The position numbers were made by a program, and so were the translations under genes. 58,187 nucleotides of DNA from contig NZ_JAUEPL010000045.1 in the NCBI RefSeq assembly GCF_030406405.1, forward strand, positions 1-58,187, given 5' to 3'. The notes below the pieces were generated by a model. It searched no databases. It had not been told where the DNA came from and saw nothing but the letters and a program-made list of their open reading frames with translations. This stretch comes from Streptomyces ficellus. GTDB taxonomy: Bacteria; Actinomycetota; Actinomycetes; Streptomycetales; Streptomycetaceae. Below are positions 1 through 8,250 of this stretch, piece after piece (positions within the stretch are counted from its first letter, which is position 1; each line of letters opens with the position of its first letter).

Positions 1-128
1 TCGACGAGGCGCTGCGCGGCGCCGACTTCGTGTTCTCGGCGATCCGCGTCGGCGGCCTCGCGGGCCGGGCGGCGGACGAGCGGGTGGCGCTCGCCGAGGG
101 CGTGCTCGGCCAGGAGACGGTGGGCGCC
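1..128 (+). other. Inverted continuation of the GH4 gene
   Basis: In the plus frame beginning at base 3 the peptide is DEALRGADFVFSAIRVGGLA, and it runs on to GQETVGA at 111-128. This is the GH4 block that normally follows 'VVTATTDL', and GQETxG is a conserved GH4 motif. It lies on the strand opposite to the N-terminal part, starts about 10-13 bases after the point where that part should continue, and ends at a GGCGCC palindrome (123-128). The plus frame stays open much further to the right, but that is only the antisense of real genes. Confidence 0.75.
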
Positions 129-316
129 GTCACCACCGGCGCGTCCGCCGCCCCCGCCGCCTGCTCGGCCAGCACCCTGCCGATCGCCCCGAGCCGCCCG
201 GCGTCCACGTCGTGCAGCGTGACATGGGTGACCCGCCCCTCCGCACGGTCCGCGAGCAGCGCCCGGTACACCAGCGGTACGCGGAATCCGCCACCGCCCA
301 GAATCGTCAGCCTCAT
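128..316 (-). pseudogene. GH4 family glycosidase (6-phospho-beta-glucosidase type), N-terminal part only
   Basis: Reading the minus strand from ATG at 316 gives MRLTILGGGGFRVPLVYRAL, the Rossmann NAD-binding start of glycoside hydrolase family 4, which uses NAD+ and a divalent metal to cleave (phospho)glycosides in the cytoplasm. The match continues to about residue 63 (APVVT, near base 128) and then stops making sense. The expected next block of the family is found instead on the plus strand at 3-128. A TAGCGT box at 329-324 lies 7 bases before the ATG, suggesting a leaderless start just after the stop of the upstream oxidoreductase gene (336). The gene is therefore either rearranged or misassembled in this window. 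The family call is strong; whether the gene is broken in the organism is unknown. Confidence 0.75.
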
Positions 317-335
317 GGCGGCAACGCTACTCGGA

Positions 336-2105
336 TCACCCCACGTCGAGGGCGTTGCGCAGACCCAGCCGGTAGCGGGTGCGGTCGTGGCGCTTGAGGG
401 CCTCCATCTCCGGGGCGCGGAACAGCGGCGTGACCGCGCAGCGGGGGGCGTTCGAACCCATGCGGTCCAGCAGGGCGTTGACGGCCTGGCGGGCGGCCGC
501 GTTGGCGCCCTCCATGGTGGCCAGGTCGATGTCGACCGACACATAGTCGCCGGCCAGGAAGAAGTTGGGGATCTTCGTGCCGGCCGAGGGGCGCTGGTGG
601 AAGGTGCCGACCGGGTGGATCAGCAGCTCGTCCTCGTTGGTGGGGTTCGGGGTGCCGAGGCCGGACACACCCGGGTCGAGGAACCACGAGTGCAGCGCGC
701 TGTCCTTGAGCGCCGGGTGACCCGTGTCGTTGAGGGCCGCCTTGAGCTGGGCCCACACCTCACGCGCCACCTGCTCGCGGGTGCACTGCTTCGCCGTCTT
801 CCCGTAAAGGATGCCCGGCTTGTCCCACTCCGAGATGTCCACGGACAGGCAGTCCACGGCCACCCCGTCCCCGTACAGGGCGGGGAAGTCGCGCTCCGGC
901 CAGTGCTCGGCCTGGGCGATGGCGGTGAGCGACCAGGGCGAGTCGACGCAGTTCAGATGGCCGTGCACCAGCGGCGGCCGCTCCGTCAGATAGAACTGGA
1001 TGCCCGTCATCCAGTCCGTCTGGAGCTTGTCGCACCGCGCCAGCTGCGGGTCGGCCGCGCGCAGCGCCGCGCCCCAGGTACGGCGGGCGTGCTCGACGGG
1101 CAGCGCGCAGACGTAGTGGTCGGCGGTGACGGTCCGGCGTACGCCGCCGGGGTCCTCGACCAGCGCGCCGGTGACCCTGCCGTCGCCGTACAGCACCTCA
1201 CGCAGCGTCCAGCCGACGCGGAACTCCACGCCGAGGGACGTCAGGTGGTCCACCCACGGGTCGATCCACGCCTCGTTGGTGGGCGCGTTGAGGATCCGGT
1301 CGGGCGGGCCGTCCGCGCCGCGGCCGAGCGCGTTGAAGACGAACGCCTCGCCCAGTGTGCCGACCGTGCGGGTGCTGGCCTCCTCGGCCTTGGTGGCGAC
1401 GATGTTGCGGGTGATGCCGACGGCCAGGAGGCGCTGGTAGTTCTCGGACATCTGCGCGGCCCGGGTGAAGTCCCACCACGGCGTGTGCTCCCACACCTCG
1501 TCGCGTCGCTCGTCGCAGCTGGTCAGGAACACCAGGGCGCGGTTGACGAAGTACGCGACCTCGTGGAGCGGGAGGCCCCCGACCGTTTCCAGCAGGGCCG
1601 TCAGGGCGCGGCCGATCTCGTCGAGGGTGAGCCGCTCCGGCCGGTGGCCGGGCCAGGGGATGGGCAGGCGGATGTCCTCGCGGCCGGTGCGGGCGAACAT
1701 CATCTCGCGCGGGGCGACGAGGTTGTCGAAGACCCCGCGGGGGTTGCCCGGGAACGGGATGCGCCGCATCGTGTCCGGGAGGTTGTGGTAGATGCCGGGG
1801 ATGAAGCGGAAGCCGTGCTCGCCCGGCAGCGGGCCGCGCCCGCCCTTCGCGCTGCCGGGTACGCCCATGCTGCGCGCCTTGCCGCCGAGCGCCCGCCGCT
1901 CGTAGACGTTCACCGCGAACCCGCGCTCGGCCAGCTCGTGCGCGGCGGTGAGCCCGGCGACGCCGCCCCCGAGCACGGCGACGGTGGGGCGGGGCGTTGC
2001 GGTGGCGGCCGTGGTCGTCATGGGGAGGGCGCTCACCCCGATGGCCCCGGTGACGGCGGCGGCGCCCGCCATGAAGGTGCGTCGCGTCCTGCCCGTACGG
2101 TCCAT
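336..2105 (-). CDS. Tat-exported FAD-dependent oxidoreductase (phytoene desaturase / hydroxysqualene dehydroxylase-like)
   Basis: This 589-residue protein starts with a twin-arginine signal (RRTFMAG near residue 8, hydrophobic stretch, Ala-rich cleavage area near 35). The dinucleotide-binding motif VLGGGVAGLTAAHELAERG follows at about 43-62. The C-terminal FFLAGDYVSVDIDLATMEGA block is the second FAD-contacting motif of the amine oxidase/phytoene desaturase fold. Members use FAD to dehydrogenate or isomerise hydrophobic substrates. No carotenoid or hopanoid gene is adjacent, so the substrate is unknown. ATG at 2105 follows a GGTGGG ribosome site. The 13-base palindrome at 2117-2129 sits just upstream. 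Its stop is 19 bases before the GH4 start, so the two may be co-transcribed. Confidence 0.8.
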   Translation of the reverse strand: MDRTGRTRRTFMAGAAAVTGAIGVSALPMTTTAATATPRPTVAVLGGGVAGLTAAHELAERGFAVNVYERRALGGKARSMGVPGSAKGGRGPLPGEHGFRFIPGIYHNLPDTMRRIPFPGNPRGVFDNLVAPREMMFARTGREDIRLPIPWPGHRPERLTLDEIGRALTALLETVGGLPLHEVAYFVNRALVFLTSCDERRDEVWEHTPWWDFTRAAQMSENYQRLLAVGITRNIVATKAEEASTRTVGTLGEAFVFNALGRGADGPPDRILNAPTNEAWIDPWVDHLTSLGVEFRVGWTLREVLYGDGRVTGALVEDPGGVRRTVTADHYVCALPVEHARRTWGAALRAADPQLARCDKLQTDWMTGIQFYLTERPPLVHGHLNCVDSPWSLTAIAQAEHWPERDFPALYGDGVAVDCLSVDISEWDKPGILYGKTAKQCTREQVAREVWAQLKAALNDTGHPALKDSALHSWFLDPGVSGLGTPNPTNEDELLIHPVGTFHQRPSAGTKIPNFFLAGDYVSVDIDLATMEGANAAARQAVNALLDRMGSNAPRCAVTPLFRAPEMEALKRHDRTRYRLGLRNALDVG

Positions 2106-2116
2106 GAGCCCACCCC

Positions 2117-2129
2117 TTACCCGCGGTAA
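2117..2129. promoter_or_regulatory. Palindrome upstream of the FAD oxidoreductase gene
   Basis: TTACC-CGC-GGTAA is a perfect 5+5 inverted repeat ending 12 bases before the ATG at 2105. Its position fits a repressor operator or a short 5' UTR hairpin. No regulator gene is adjacent, so this is only a candidate site. Confidence 0.3.
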
Positions 2130-2224
2130 CTGTCACGTCGGTCGCAGGAGCATAGGGCCGCCCCCGCCGTCCCCGGAACCACCATGAGCGCCCCTCCGCA
2201 CAATGGCCGGATCGCTCCGGCGGG

Positions 2225-2731
2225 TCAGCTCGTGTAGAAGCGCTTGACGGCCTTCAGGAACTCCTGCGCGTCGAGCCGTCCGCTCGCGTCGGCGTCGAGC
2301 CGCGCGAAGAACTCACCGGCCTCCTCGGCGGACATGCCCAGGAAGTCGGCCGCGCGCAGGAACTCGTCCCGGTCGATCGAGCCGTCGTCGTCGGCGTCGA
2401 GCACCGCGAACAGCGTCCCGGACACATCCCCCCTGCCCTGGCGCTCGGGTGAGCGGAAGGCGGGGGAAGTGCGGGCGGCCGCGTACTCCTCCACGGACAG
2501 GATCCCGTCGTTGTCGGCGTCGCCGATCGAGAGCACGAAGTCCCACTGCTTCTCGTTGGCTTCCAGGAGGGCGCGGCCCTTCGGCGAATCCTCCGCGACG
2601 CCCAGTTCGGCCAGGAGCCTGCGCGGAGCCCGAAGGAAGTCGTTCCGGTCGACGGAGCCGTCCTCGTCCGCGTCCATGCGCTGGAACTCCTGGACGGCCG
2701 AGAGCCGGGCCTTGTTCGTCATGTCGGTCAT
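2225..2731 (-). CDS. EF-hand calcium-binding protein (calerythrin-like)
   Basis: A 168-residue soluble acidic protein with four EF-hand loops: DADEDGSVDRND near residue 20, DADNDGILSVEE near 71, DADDDGSIDRDE near 112 and DADASGRLDAQE near 146. Each loop keeps Asp at positions 1, 3 and 5 or a close substitute and Glu/Asp at 12; the fourth has Ala-Ser at positions 4-5. Streptomyces and Saccharopolyspora have such calmodulin-like proteins as cytosolic calcium buffers or sensors; the targets here are not known. ATG at 2731 is used; an in-frame ATG at 2722 has the better-spaced GGAG, and an ATG at 2749 lies further upstream. There is no signal peptide or membrane segment. Confidence 0.85.
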   Translation of the reverse strand: MTDMTNKARLSAVQEFQRMDADEDGSVDRNDFLRAPRRLLAELGVAEDSPKGRALLEANEKQWDFVLSIGDADNDGILSVEEYAAARTSPAFRSPERQGRGDVSGTLFAVLDADDDGSIDRDEFLRAADFLGMSAEEAGEFFARLDADASGRLDAQEFLKAVKRFYTS

Positions 2732-2877
2732 GCTCCGAAAGCGTGCCATCCGCGGGACCGGCGGCCGGCGAGCCCGCGATCATTTCGCTCTGACGAGTGA
2801 TGGCGTGCGATGCGGCGCGGGCCGGGGAGCCGCCGGCCCCCGCGGGGCCGGCCGGGCGGGCGAACGCCGCTTCGCGG

Positions 2878-2883
2878 CAGAAT
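2878..2883 (+). promoter_or_regulatory. Candidate -10 box for a leaderless ychJ-type transcript
   Basis: CAGAAT ends 7 bases before ATG 2891, so transcription would begin at or next to the A of the start codon. No clear ribosome-binding site precedes this ATG, and no good -35 is visible. Confidence 0.35.
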
Positions 2884-2890
2884 GGACGCC

Positions 2891-3346
2891 ATGTCCCGAC
2901 GCACCGCCCGCCGTACCGCCGGTCCGCGCCCCCGCCCCCGGCCGGCTCCTGCCCTCCAGGCCGACTCGCCCTGCCCCTGCGGGCTGGACGCCCGGTACGC
3001 GGCCTGCTGCGGACGCTTCCACTCCGGGCAGGCGGCCGCCCCCACCGCCGAGCTGCTGATGCGCTCGCGCTACAGCGCCTTCGTCGTCCGCGACGCGCCG
3101 TACCTGCTGCGCACCTGGGCACCCGCCACTCGCCCCCGGAGCGTCGACTTCGACCCGGACATGCGCTGGACCGGCCTGGAGATCCTCGGCACCAGCGACG
3201 GCACCCTGTTCCACACCACCGGCACGGTCACCTTCGTCGCCCGCTACACCCACCGGGGCGACCCCGGTGAACTCCGCGAACACAGCCGGTTCGAGAGGTC
3301 CGGGGGCGCCTGGGTGTACGTGGCCGGCACCTTCACCGACGGCTAG
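2891..3346 (+). CDS. YchJ family protein with SEC-C-type zinc motif
   Basis: This 151-residue protein has the CPCG...CC cluster (SPCPCGLDARYAACCGRFH, about residues 27-45), resembling the SEC-C zinc site, and the conserved TAELLMRSRYSAFV segment that defines the YchJ/UPF0225 family. The rest is an NTF2-like fold ending in FERSGGAWVYVAG. The biochemical role of the family is not established. ATG 2891 is chosen over ATG 2882 because CAGAAT at 2878-2883 lies exactly 7 bases before it, the spacing of a leaderless transcript. The stop overlaps the stop of the convergent small gene at 3343-3603. Confidence 0.8.
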   Translation: MSRRTARRTAGPRPRPRPAPALQADSPCPCGLDARYAACCGRFHSGQAAAPTAELLMRSRYSAFVVRDAPYLLRTWAPATRPRSVDFDPDMRWTGLEILGTSDGTLFHTTGTVTFVARYTHRGDPGELREHSRFERSGGAWVYVAGTFTDG

Positions 3347-3603
3347 CGCCAGGCCCCGCCCGGCCGCAGGAGCAGGCCCGGGTTGTACGCGCCGAGCACC
3401 TTGTTCGCCCGGGCCAGCACCGCCAGGGCGTGCTCCCGGTCCGCCTGGTCCTCCGGGCACAGGGGCGCCCGGAACCGGCGCACCTCACGCGCCGCGCACT
3501 CGGCGTCGAGCTCCGCCTGGAGGATGCCGAGCGGCATGCACGACCCGATGAGGGCGGCGACCCGATCGGGGATCGGGACGGGGACGAGGGGCGACGCGGT
3601 CAC
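3343..3603 (-). CDS. Small hypothetical protein (86 aa)
   Basis: I do not recognise this gene. It starts with GTG at 3603 behind a GAAGGAC ribosome site and encodes 86 residues. The middle is charged and probably helical (AELDAECAAREVRRFR, then EDQADREHALAVLARANKVL), with a short GAYNPGLLLRPGG tail. It has no signal peptide and one internal Cys pair. Its stop (3345-3343) overlaps the stop of the YchJ-like gene (3344-3346) in convergent orientation. Strong third-position GC and a good ribosome site support it as a real gene. Confidence 0.55.
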   Translation of the reverse strand: MTASPLVPVPIPDRVAALIGSCMPLGILQAELDAECAAREVRRFRAPLCPEDQADREHALAVLARANKVLGAYNPGLLLRPGGAWR

Positions 3604-3820
3604 GTGGAGTCCTTCGCTGCTGTGCGCTGCTTGTGGCAGCAGTCCGTTTGCTGTGCTCCCTCCATGGGTACAGCATCAGGTTCGCGATTTCCCCAAGGGT
3701 TTGTATCTGTGCTGCAACCGTTTGCCCAGAGGCCGTTGTTTTTACCGATGGCCCGTACGACGACAAGGGACCCGTTCCTCAACCCCGGGGGCGGGCCGAC
3801 GAGGGCGCGCGGGCGACGGG
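3604..3820. other. Intergenic region, relatively AT-rich
   Basis: These 217 bases hold no convincing gene. Part of the stretch (about 3640-3745) is clearly lower in GC than its surroundings and probably carries the promoter of the small gene at 3603. I found no strong hairpin. Confidence 0.4.
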
Positions 3821-4909
3821 TCAGCGCCCCGCACCGCCACTGCCGCTGCCGCTTGACAGCACCTCGGCCAGGTCGTACGAGACGGGCTCCTCCAGCTGCT
3901 CGTAGCCGCAGCTCTCCGGCGTGCGGTCCGGGCGCCACCTGCGGAACTGGGCCGTGTGCCGGAACCGGTTGCCCTCCATGTGGTCGTACCCCACCTCGCA
4001 CACCCGCTCGGGCCGCAGGGGCACCCACGACAGGTCCTTCTTGCCGGACCAGCGGCTCGGCGCGCCGGGCAGCCGGGCGGTCTCGTGGGCGGCCTCGTCC
4101 GCCCAGGCCGCCCAGGGGTGGCCATCGGGGGAGTCCATGCGGAGCGGCTCCAGCTCGTCGACCAGCTCCGCGCGCCGCCTGTCGGAGAACGCGGCGCAGA
4201 CCCCGACGTGCTGGAGGGCGCCCTGCTCGTCGTACAGGCCGAGCAGCAGCGAACCGACGACCGGGCCCGTCTTGTGGAAACGGTATCCGGCCACGACGAC
4301 ATCGGCGGTCCGCTCGTGCTTGATCTTGTACATCAGCCGGGCGTCGGGCCGGTAGGCCAGGTCCAGGGGCTTGGCGATCACCCCGTCGAGCCCCGCGCCC
4401 TCGTACTGCTCGAACCAGTGCCGCGCCACCTCGATGTCGGTGGTGGACGGCGCCAGGTGGACCGGGGCGCCGACGCCCTCCAGGGCCTGGGCCAGCTTCG
4501 CCCGGCGCTCGGTCAGCGGGGTGTTCATCAGCGACTCGTCGCCGAGCGCCAGCAGGTCGAAGGCGATGAAACTGGCGGGCGTCTTCTCGGCGAGCATCTT
4601 CACCCGGGAGGCCGCCGGATGGATGCGCTCGGTGAGCTTGTCGAAGTCCAGGCGCCCCTCGTGGGCGATCACGATCTCGCCGTCGACGACACAGCGCTCG
4701 GGCAGGCGTTCCAGCAGGGCGGTGGCCAGCTCAGGGAAGTACCGGGTCAGCGGCTTGCCGGTGCGGCTGCCGATCACCAGCTCGGGTCCGTCCCGGTGGA
4801 CGATGGCACGGAAGCCGTCCCACTTGGCCTCGTAGTGCATGCCCGGCGGGATCTTCTTCACGGACTTGGCCAGCATCGGCTTCACGGGCGGCATCACCGG
4901 CAGATCCAT
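3821..4909 (-). CDS. ATP-dependent DNA ligase (LigC / LigD ligase-domain type)
   Basis: A 362-residue protein consisting of the adenylation and OB-fold domains of an ATP-dependent ligase. Motif I is EAKWDGFR, with the AMP-accepting Lys at about residue 29. Motif III (FIAFDLLALG), motif IV (GLDGVIAKPLD) and motif V (LMYKIKHERTADVVV) are all visible. It seals nicks by Lys-AMP transfer and belongs to the family that supports bacterial non-homologous end joining. ATG 4909 is chosen because homology begins there; upstream in-frame codons run into the divergent promoter. The gene lies 94 bases from, and divergent to, the LigD-type polymerase gene, so the functions fused in mycobacterial LigD are separate here. 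No Ku gene is present in the window. Confidence 0.9.
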   Translation of the reverse strand: MDLPVMPPVKPMLAKSVKKIPPGMHYEAKWDGFRAIVHRDGPELVIGSRTGKPLTRYFPELATALLERLPERCVVDGEIVIAHEGRLDFDKLTERIHPAASRVKMLAEKTPASFIAFDLLALGDESLMNTPLTERRAKLAQALEGVGAPVHLAPSTTDIEVARHWFEQYEGAGLDGVIAKPLDLAYRPDARLMYKIKHERTADVVVAGYRFHKTGPVVGSLLLGLYDEQGALQHVGVCAAFSDRRRAELVDELEPLRMDSPDGHPWAAWADEAAHETARLPGAPSRWSGKKDLSWVPLRPERVCEVGYDHMEGNRFRHTAQFRRWRPDRTPESCGYEQLEEPVSYDLAEVLSSGSGSGGAGR

Positions 4910-4990
4910 GGCTCGATTCTGCCCGAGAAGCACCAGGTGTGCCCGGTTGTGTTCCTCTGAGTCCGATATGCGTGCTTCATTCGCGCGTCC

Positions 4991-4996
4991 TACTGT
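4991..4996 (+). promoter_or_regulatory. Candidate -10 box for leaderless LigD-polymerase transcript
   Basis: TACTGT fits the TAnnnT consensus and is followed by exactly 7 bases and then ATG 5004. The -35 region is weak. Confidence 0.4.
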
Positions 4997-5003
4997 GGCG
5001 CGT

Positions 5004-6014
5004 ATGGGAAACGCGGTGGAGCTGGAGGCCGGCGGGCGGACCGTACGCCTGTCCAACCCGGACAAGATCTACTTCCCGGAGCGCGGCTTCACGAAGCTGG
5101 ACGTGGCACGGTACTTCCTCGCCGTGGGGGAGGGCATCACCCGCGCCCTGCGCGACCGGCCCACCACCCTCGAACGCTTCGTCGACGGCGTGGAGGGCGA
5201 GTCCTTCTTCCAGAAACGCGCCCCCAAGAACCTGCCCGACTGGATCCCCACCGCCCACATCACCTTCCCCAGCGGCCGCTTCGCCGACGAGATCCGGCCC
5301 ACCGAGATCGCCACCGTCATCTGGGCGGCCAACCTCGGCACGCTGACCTTCCACCCCTGGCCGGTACGCGGTGACCGCACCGACCACCCCGACGAACTGC
5401 GCATCGACCTCGACCCGCAGCCGGGCACCGGTTTCCCCGAGGCCGTGCGTGCCGCCCACGAGCTGCGCGGCCTGCTGGAGGAGTACGGCCTGCGCGGCTG
5501 GCCCAAGACCTCCGGGGGCCGGGGCGTGCACGTCTTCGTCCCGATCGAACCGCGCTGGGAGTTCACCGGCGTCCGCCGCGCGGCCATCGCGCTCGGCCGG
5601 GAACTGGAGCGGCGTATGCCGGGGCGGGTGACCACCGCCTGGTGGAAGGAGGAGCGGGGCGAGAAGATCTTCTTCGACTACAACCAGACCGCCAGGGACC
5701 GCACCATCGCCTCCGCCTACTCGATCCGCCCCAAGCCGCACGCCCCCGTGTCCGCGCCGCTGCGCTGGGAAGAGCTCGACGACGTCGACCCCCGCGACTT
5801 CGACCTGGCCACCATGCCCGTCCGCTACGCCGACCACGGCGACGTCCACGCCGACCTGGACGACCACGCCTTCTCCCTGGACAGCGTGCTGGAGCTGGCC
5901 GCCCGCGACGAACGCGACCACGGCCTGGCCGACCTGCCGTACCCGCCGGACTACCCCAAGATGCCGGGGGAGCCCAAGCGGGTACAGCCGAGCCGCGCCA
6001 AGAAGGCGGACTAG
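5004..6014 (+). CDS. LigD-type DNA polymerase/primase (archaeo-eukaryotic primase family)
   Basis: This 336-residue protein matches the polymerase domain of LigD and stand-alone Prim-PolC proteins. It shows VRLSNPDKIYFPERGFTK at the start, FFQKRAPKNLPDW, the metal-binding RIDLDPQPG (catalytic DxD at about 137-139), KTSGGRGVHVFVP, and DYNQTARDRTIASAYS. These enzymes fill gaps with rNTPs or dNTPs during end joining or base-excision repair. ATG 5004 has TACTGT (4991-4996) 7 bases upstream and no Shine-Dalgarno, so the mRNA is probably leaderless. The partner ligase is divergent. The last 7 bases and stop of the coding end lie in a 21-base tandem duplication (6000-6041). Confidence 0.9.
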   Translation: MGNAVELEAGGRTVRLSNPDKIYFPERGFTKLDVARYFLAVGEGITRALRDRPTTLERFVDGVEGESFFQKRAPKNLPDWIPTAHITFPSGRFADEIRPTEIATVIWAANLGTLTFHPWPVRGDRTDHPDELRIDLDPQPGTGFPEAVRAAHELRGLLEEYGLRGWPKTSGGRGVHVFVPIEPRWEFTGVRRAAIALGRELERRMPGRVTTAWWKEERGEKIFFDYNQTARDRTIASAYSIRPKPHAPVSAPLRWEELDDVDPRDFDLATMPVRYADHGDVHADLDDHAFSLDSVLELAARDERDHGLADLPYPPDYPKMPGEPKRVQPSRAKKAD

Positions 6015-6041
6015 GACCTGAGGAAGGCGGACCAGGGCCTG
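6000..6041. repeat. 21-base tandem duplication across the stop of the LigD-polymerase gene
   Basis: Copy 1 (6000-6020) contains the stop codon TAG at 6012-6014. Copy 2 (6021-6041) follows directly with three mismatches, one of which turns TAG into CAG. It belongs to the set of stop-spanning duplications noted elsewhere in this window. Confidence 0.85.
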
Positions 6042-6045
6042 CCGG

Positions 6046-8250
6046 TCACAGCTCCTTGATCCGGATGTCGCGGTAGGAGATCACATCCGTCGTGCCGTGC
6101 ACCTGGAGCCCGACGTAGCCGGTGGCGTACCGCCGGCCGTCCGTGCCCGGGTCACCGTCACGCGGAGGGGAGAACTCCTGGCCGCCGTTGTTGTCGAACT
6201 CGTTGATCAGCACGCCGTTGCGGAAGACCGAGTAGTGCTGGCCCACCACCCGGATCTCGTAGTCGTTCCAGGTGCCCTTCGGGGTGACGCCCGCGCCACC
6301 CAGACCCACCCGGTCGAACCCGTAGATCGAGCCGGTCTTGTACATGTCGCCGTCCGGCCGGTCCAGTACCTGCACCTCGTGCCCGAACGTGATGGCCACC
6401 CACTCCGGCCGTGGCTCCTCCGGGTGGTCATGGACGTTGGGGAAGCGGACGAAGACACCGGAGTTGGCGTTCCCGGAGCCCGGCGCGTCGTCCCGCCACT
6501 GGAGCTTCAGCGAGAAGTCCCCGTACTGCCGCTGCGGGAACCACAGCATGCCCATGCCCGGAACCGTGGTGCTGCTGGTCATCGAGCCGTCGCCGTTCAG
6601 CGCGAACCTGCCGCCGCCCACGTGCTGCCACATGGCGAAGGTCTCCGCCGAGCCGTCGAACAGGGTGCGGTACCCGGATGTCCGGCCGGGCTTTCCTATG
6701 CCGGACTCCCTGGCAGCGCGGTAGATCACCTTGTGCTCGCGGGCGTCGATCACACCGTCGGCCAGCAGCTTGTCCAGGACCGCGTCCACGTGCTTGAGGA
6801 ACAGCGCGTGCGACGACCAGTCCTTCTCGTCCTCGATCAGCTCATTGATGGTGCACCGGCCGCTGGTCATCCGGTTCGGCACGCCGGTGTCGACCGTGCC
6901 CACGATGACGGTGAGCCGCTCGTCGTACTCGGGGCAGTTGGGTGCCGGCACGCCACCGCCCTCCGCGACGCTGAAGCTGACCCGCTGCGCCGCCGAGGTG
7001 TTGCCCGCCTTGTCGGTGGCCCGGTGCAGCACGGTGTGGTAGCCCACCCGGTCCACGACGACCGGCGCCGTGTACGCGAGGTACGGTCCGCCGTCGAGGG
7101 AGAACTCGACCTTCTCCACGCCCGAGCCGGCGTCGGTCGCCGTGAGTGTCACCGTGGCGCTGCCGACGTACGCGCCGTCCGCGTTCTTGCTCCCGGTCAC
7201 CATGGCCGTCGTCTCGGGCGGGGCCGTGTCGTCCGTGGGCGGTACGACCACCGTGAACCGCACGGACTTCTCCGCGGCCACGTTTCCGGCCCGGTCCGTG
7301 GCCCGGTAGCGGACCGTGTGGGTGCCGGTCTCGTGGACCATCACCGGGGCGGTGTACGCCTGCCAGGCGCCGTCCGCCCCGCGGGCGTACTCGATGGTGT
7401 TGACGCCCGAGCCGGTGTCGGACGCGGTGACGGTGACCGTCGCCATGTCCAGGTACTGGCCCTGCTCGTTCGTCTCACCACTGACCGTCGCCGAGGTCTC
7501 GGGCGGGGCCGTGTCGTCGGTCGGCGGGGCGACGACGGTGAAGTCGACGGCCTTCTCGGCGGAGGTGTTGCCCGCCTTGTCGGTGGCCCGGTAGCGGACC
7601 GTGTGGGTGCCGGCCTCGTGGACCATCACCGGGGCGGTGTACGCCTGCCAGGCGCCGTCCGCCCCCCGCGCGTACTCGATCCGCTGCACGCCCGACCCCG
7701 AGTCGGTCGCCGAGACGGTGACGTTCGCGTGGCCGATGTACGCGCCATCGGCGTTCCGCTCGCCCTCGACCTTCGCCGACGTCTCGGGTGCGGTGGTGTC
7801 CTCGCCGCCGCCCGCCTCGGTGACGGTGAGGATGCCCTGCATCGAGCCGTGGCCGGGGATCGTGCAGAAGAAGCGGTACCGGCCGGGGGCCAGCGTCACC
7901 TGGGCGGTGTGCTTGCCGCCCCGGTCGTCAGTGGGGCTGGCCAGGATGTTCAGCGGGACGTCGTTGTTGTACTCCGGGTCCGAGACGTCGAACGTGAGCG
8001 TGTGCGGCATCCCGGTGGTGTTGCCGGTGGCCGCGCTGTTCTCGAAGACGATCGTCGTCGGCCCCGCCACCGCGGTGGTGGGGAAGGTCAGATAGCGGTC
8101 GATGGGGTCACCGGCGGTCCAGGTGAGCACCTGTTCCGCAGCGGCCGCCCCGTTGTCGGGCCGCCCGTGCGCCGCGGTCGACGTCAGTCCCAGGACCATC
8201 AGCAGCGACCCGAGCAGGGCCGTCCACAGCCGCAGGGATCGGTGCCTCAC
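6046..8250 (-). CDS. Secreted cupredoxin - Ig-like repeats - DUF1080 (3-keto-disaccharide hydrolase-type) protein
   Basis: This 734-residue exported protein starts at GTG 8250. After a signal peptide (about 1-40) comes a cupredoxin domain (about 42-138) with all four type-1 copper ligands: His in MPHTLTF, then Cys, His and Met in FFCTIPGHGSMQG. Three OmpL47/Ig-like repeats follow (about 145-430), each with a DxGSGV and a THTVRYRATDxAGN-type motif; the first two are nearly identical. After a linker domain the C-terminal 200 residues are a DUF1080 concanavalin-like domain (TLFDGSAETFAMWQ, SGVFVRFPN, WNDYEIRVVGQHY, GLQVHG). DUF1080 members hydrolyse 3-keto-glycosides or bind sugars. The start overlaps the upstream stop as GTGA, so it is translated together with the ThuA-sugar dehydrogenase. 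Probable role: extracellular oxidative carbohydrate breakdown with copper electron transfer. Confidence 0.8.
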   Translation of the reverse strand: MRHRSLRLWTALLGSLLMVLGLTSTAAHGRPDNGAAAAEQVLTWTAGDPIDRYLTFPTTAVAGPTTIVFENSAATGNTTGMPHTLTFDVSDPEYNNDVPLNILASPTDDRGGKHTAQVTLAPGRYRFFCTIPGHGSMQGILTVTEAGGGEDTTAPETSAKVEGERNADGAYIGHANVTVSATDSGSGVQRIEYARGADGAWQAYTAPVMVHEAGTHTVRYRATDKAGNTSAEKAVDFTVVAPPTDDTAPPETSATVSGETNEQGQYLDMATVTVTASDTGSGVNTIEYARGADGAWQAYTAPVMVHETGTHTVRYRATDRAGNVAAEKSVRFTVVVPPTDDTAPPETTAMVTGSKNADGAYVGSATVTLTATDAGSGVEKVEFSLDGGPYLAYTAPVVVDRVGYHTVLHRATDKAGNTSAAQRVSFSVAEGGGVPAPNCPEYDERLTVIVGTVDTGVPNRMTSGRCTINELIEDEKDWSSHALFLKHVDAVLDKLLADGVIDAREHKVIYRAARESGIGKPGRTSGYRTLFDGSAETFAMWQHVGGGRFALNGDGSMTSSTTVPGMGMLWFPQRQYGDFSLKLQWRDDAPGSGNANSGVFVRFPNVHDHPEEPRPEWVAITFGHEVQVLDRPDGDMYKTGSIYGFDRVGLGGAGVTPKGTWNDYEIRVVGQHYSVFRNGVLINEFDNNGGQEFSPPRDGDPGTDGRRYATGYVGLQVHGTTDVISYRDIRIKEL

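Noticed and set aside
30..2129. Very long plus-strand ORF (699 codons)
   Set aside because: It is antisense to the FAD oxidoreductase and the GH4 N-terminus. Only its first 33 codons match a protein family; the rest is typical of the open antisense frame of GC-rich genes.
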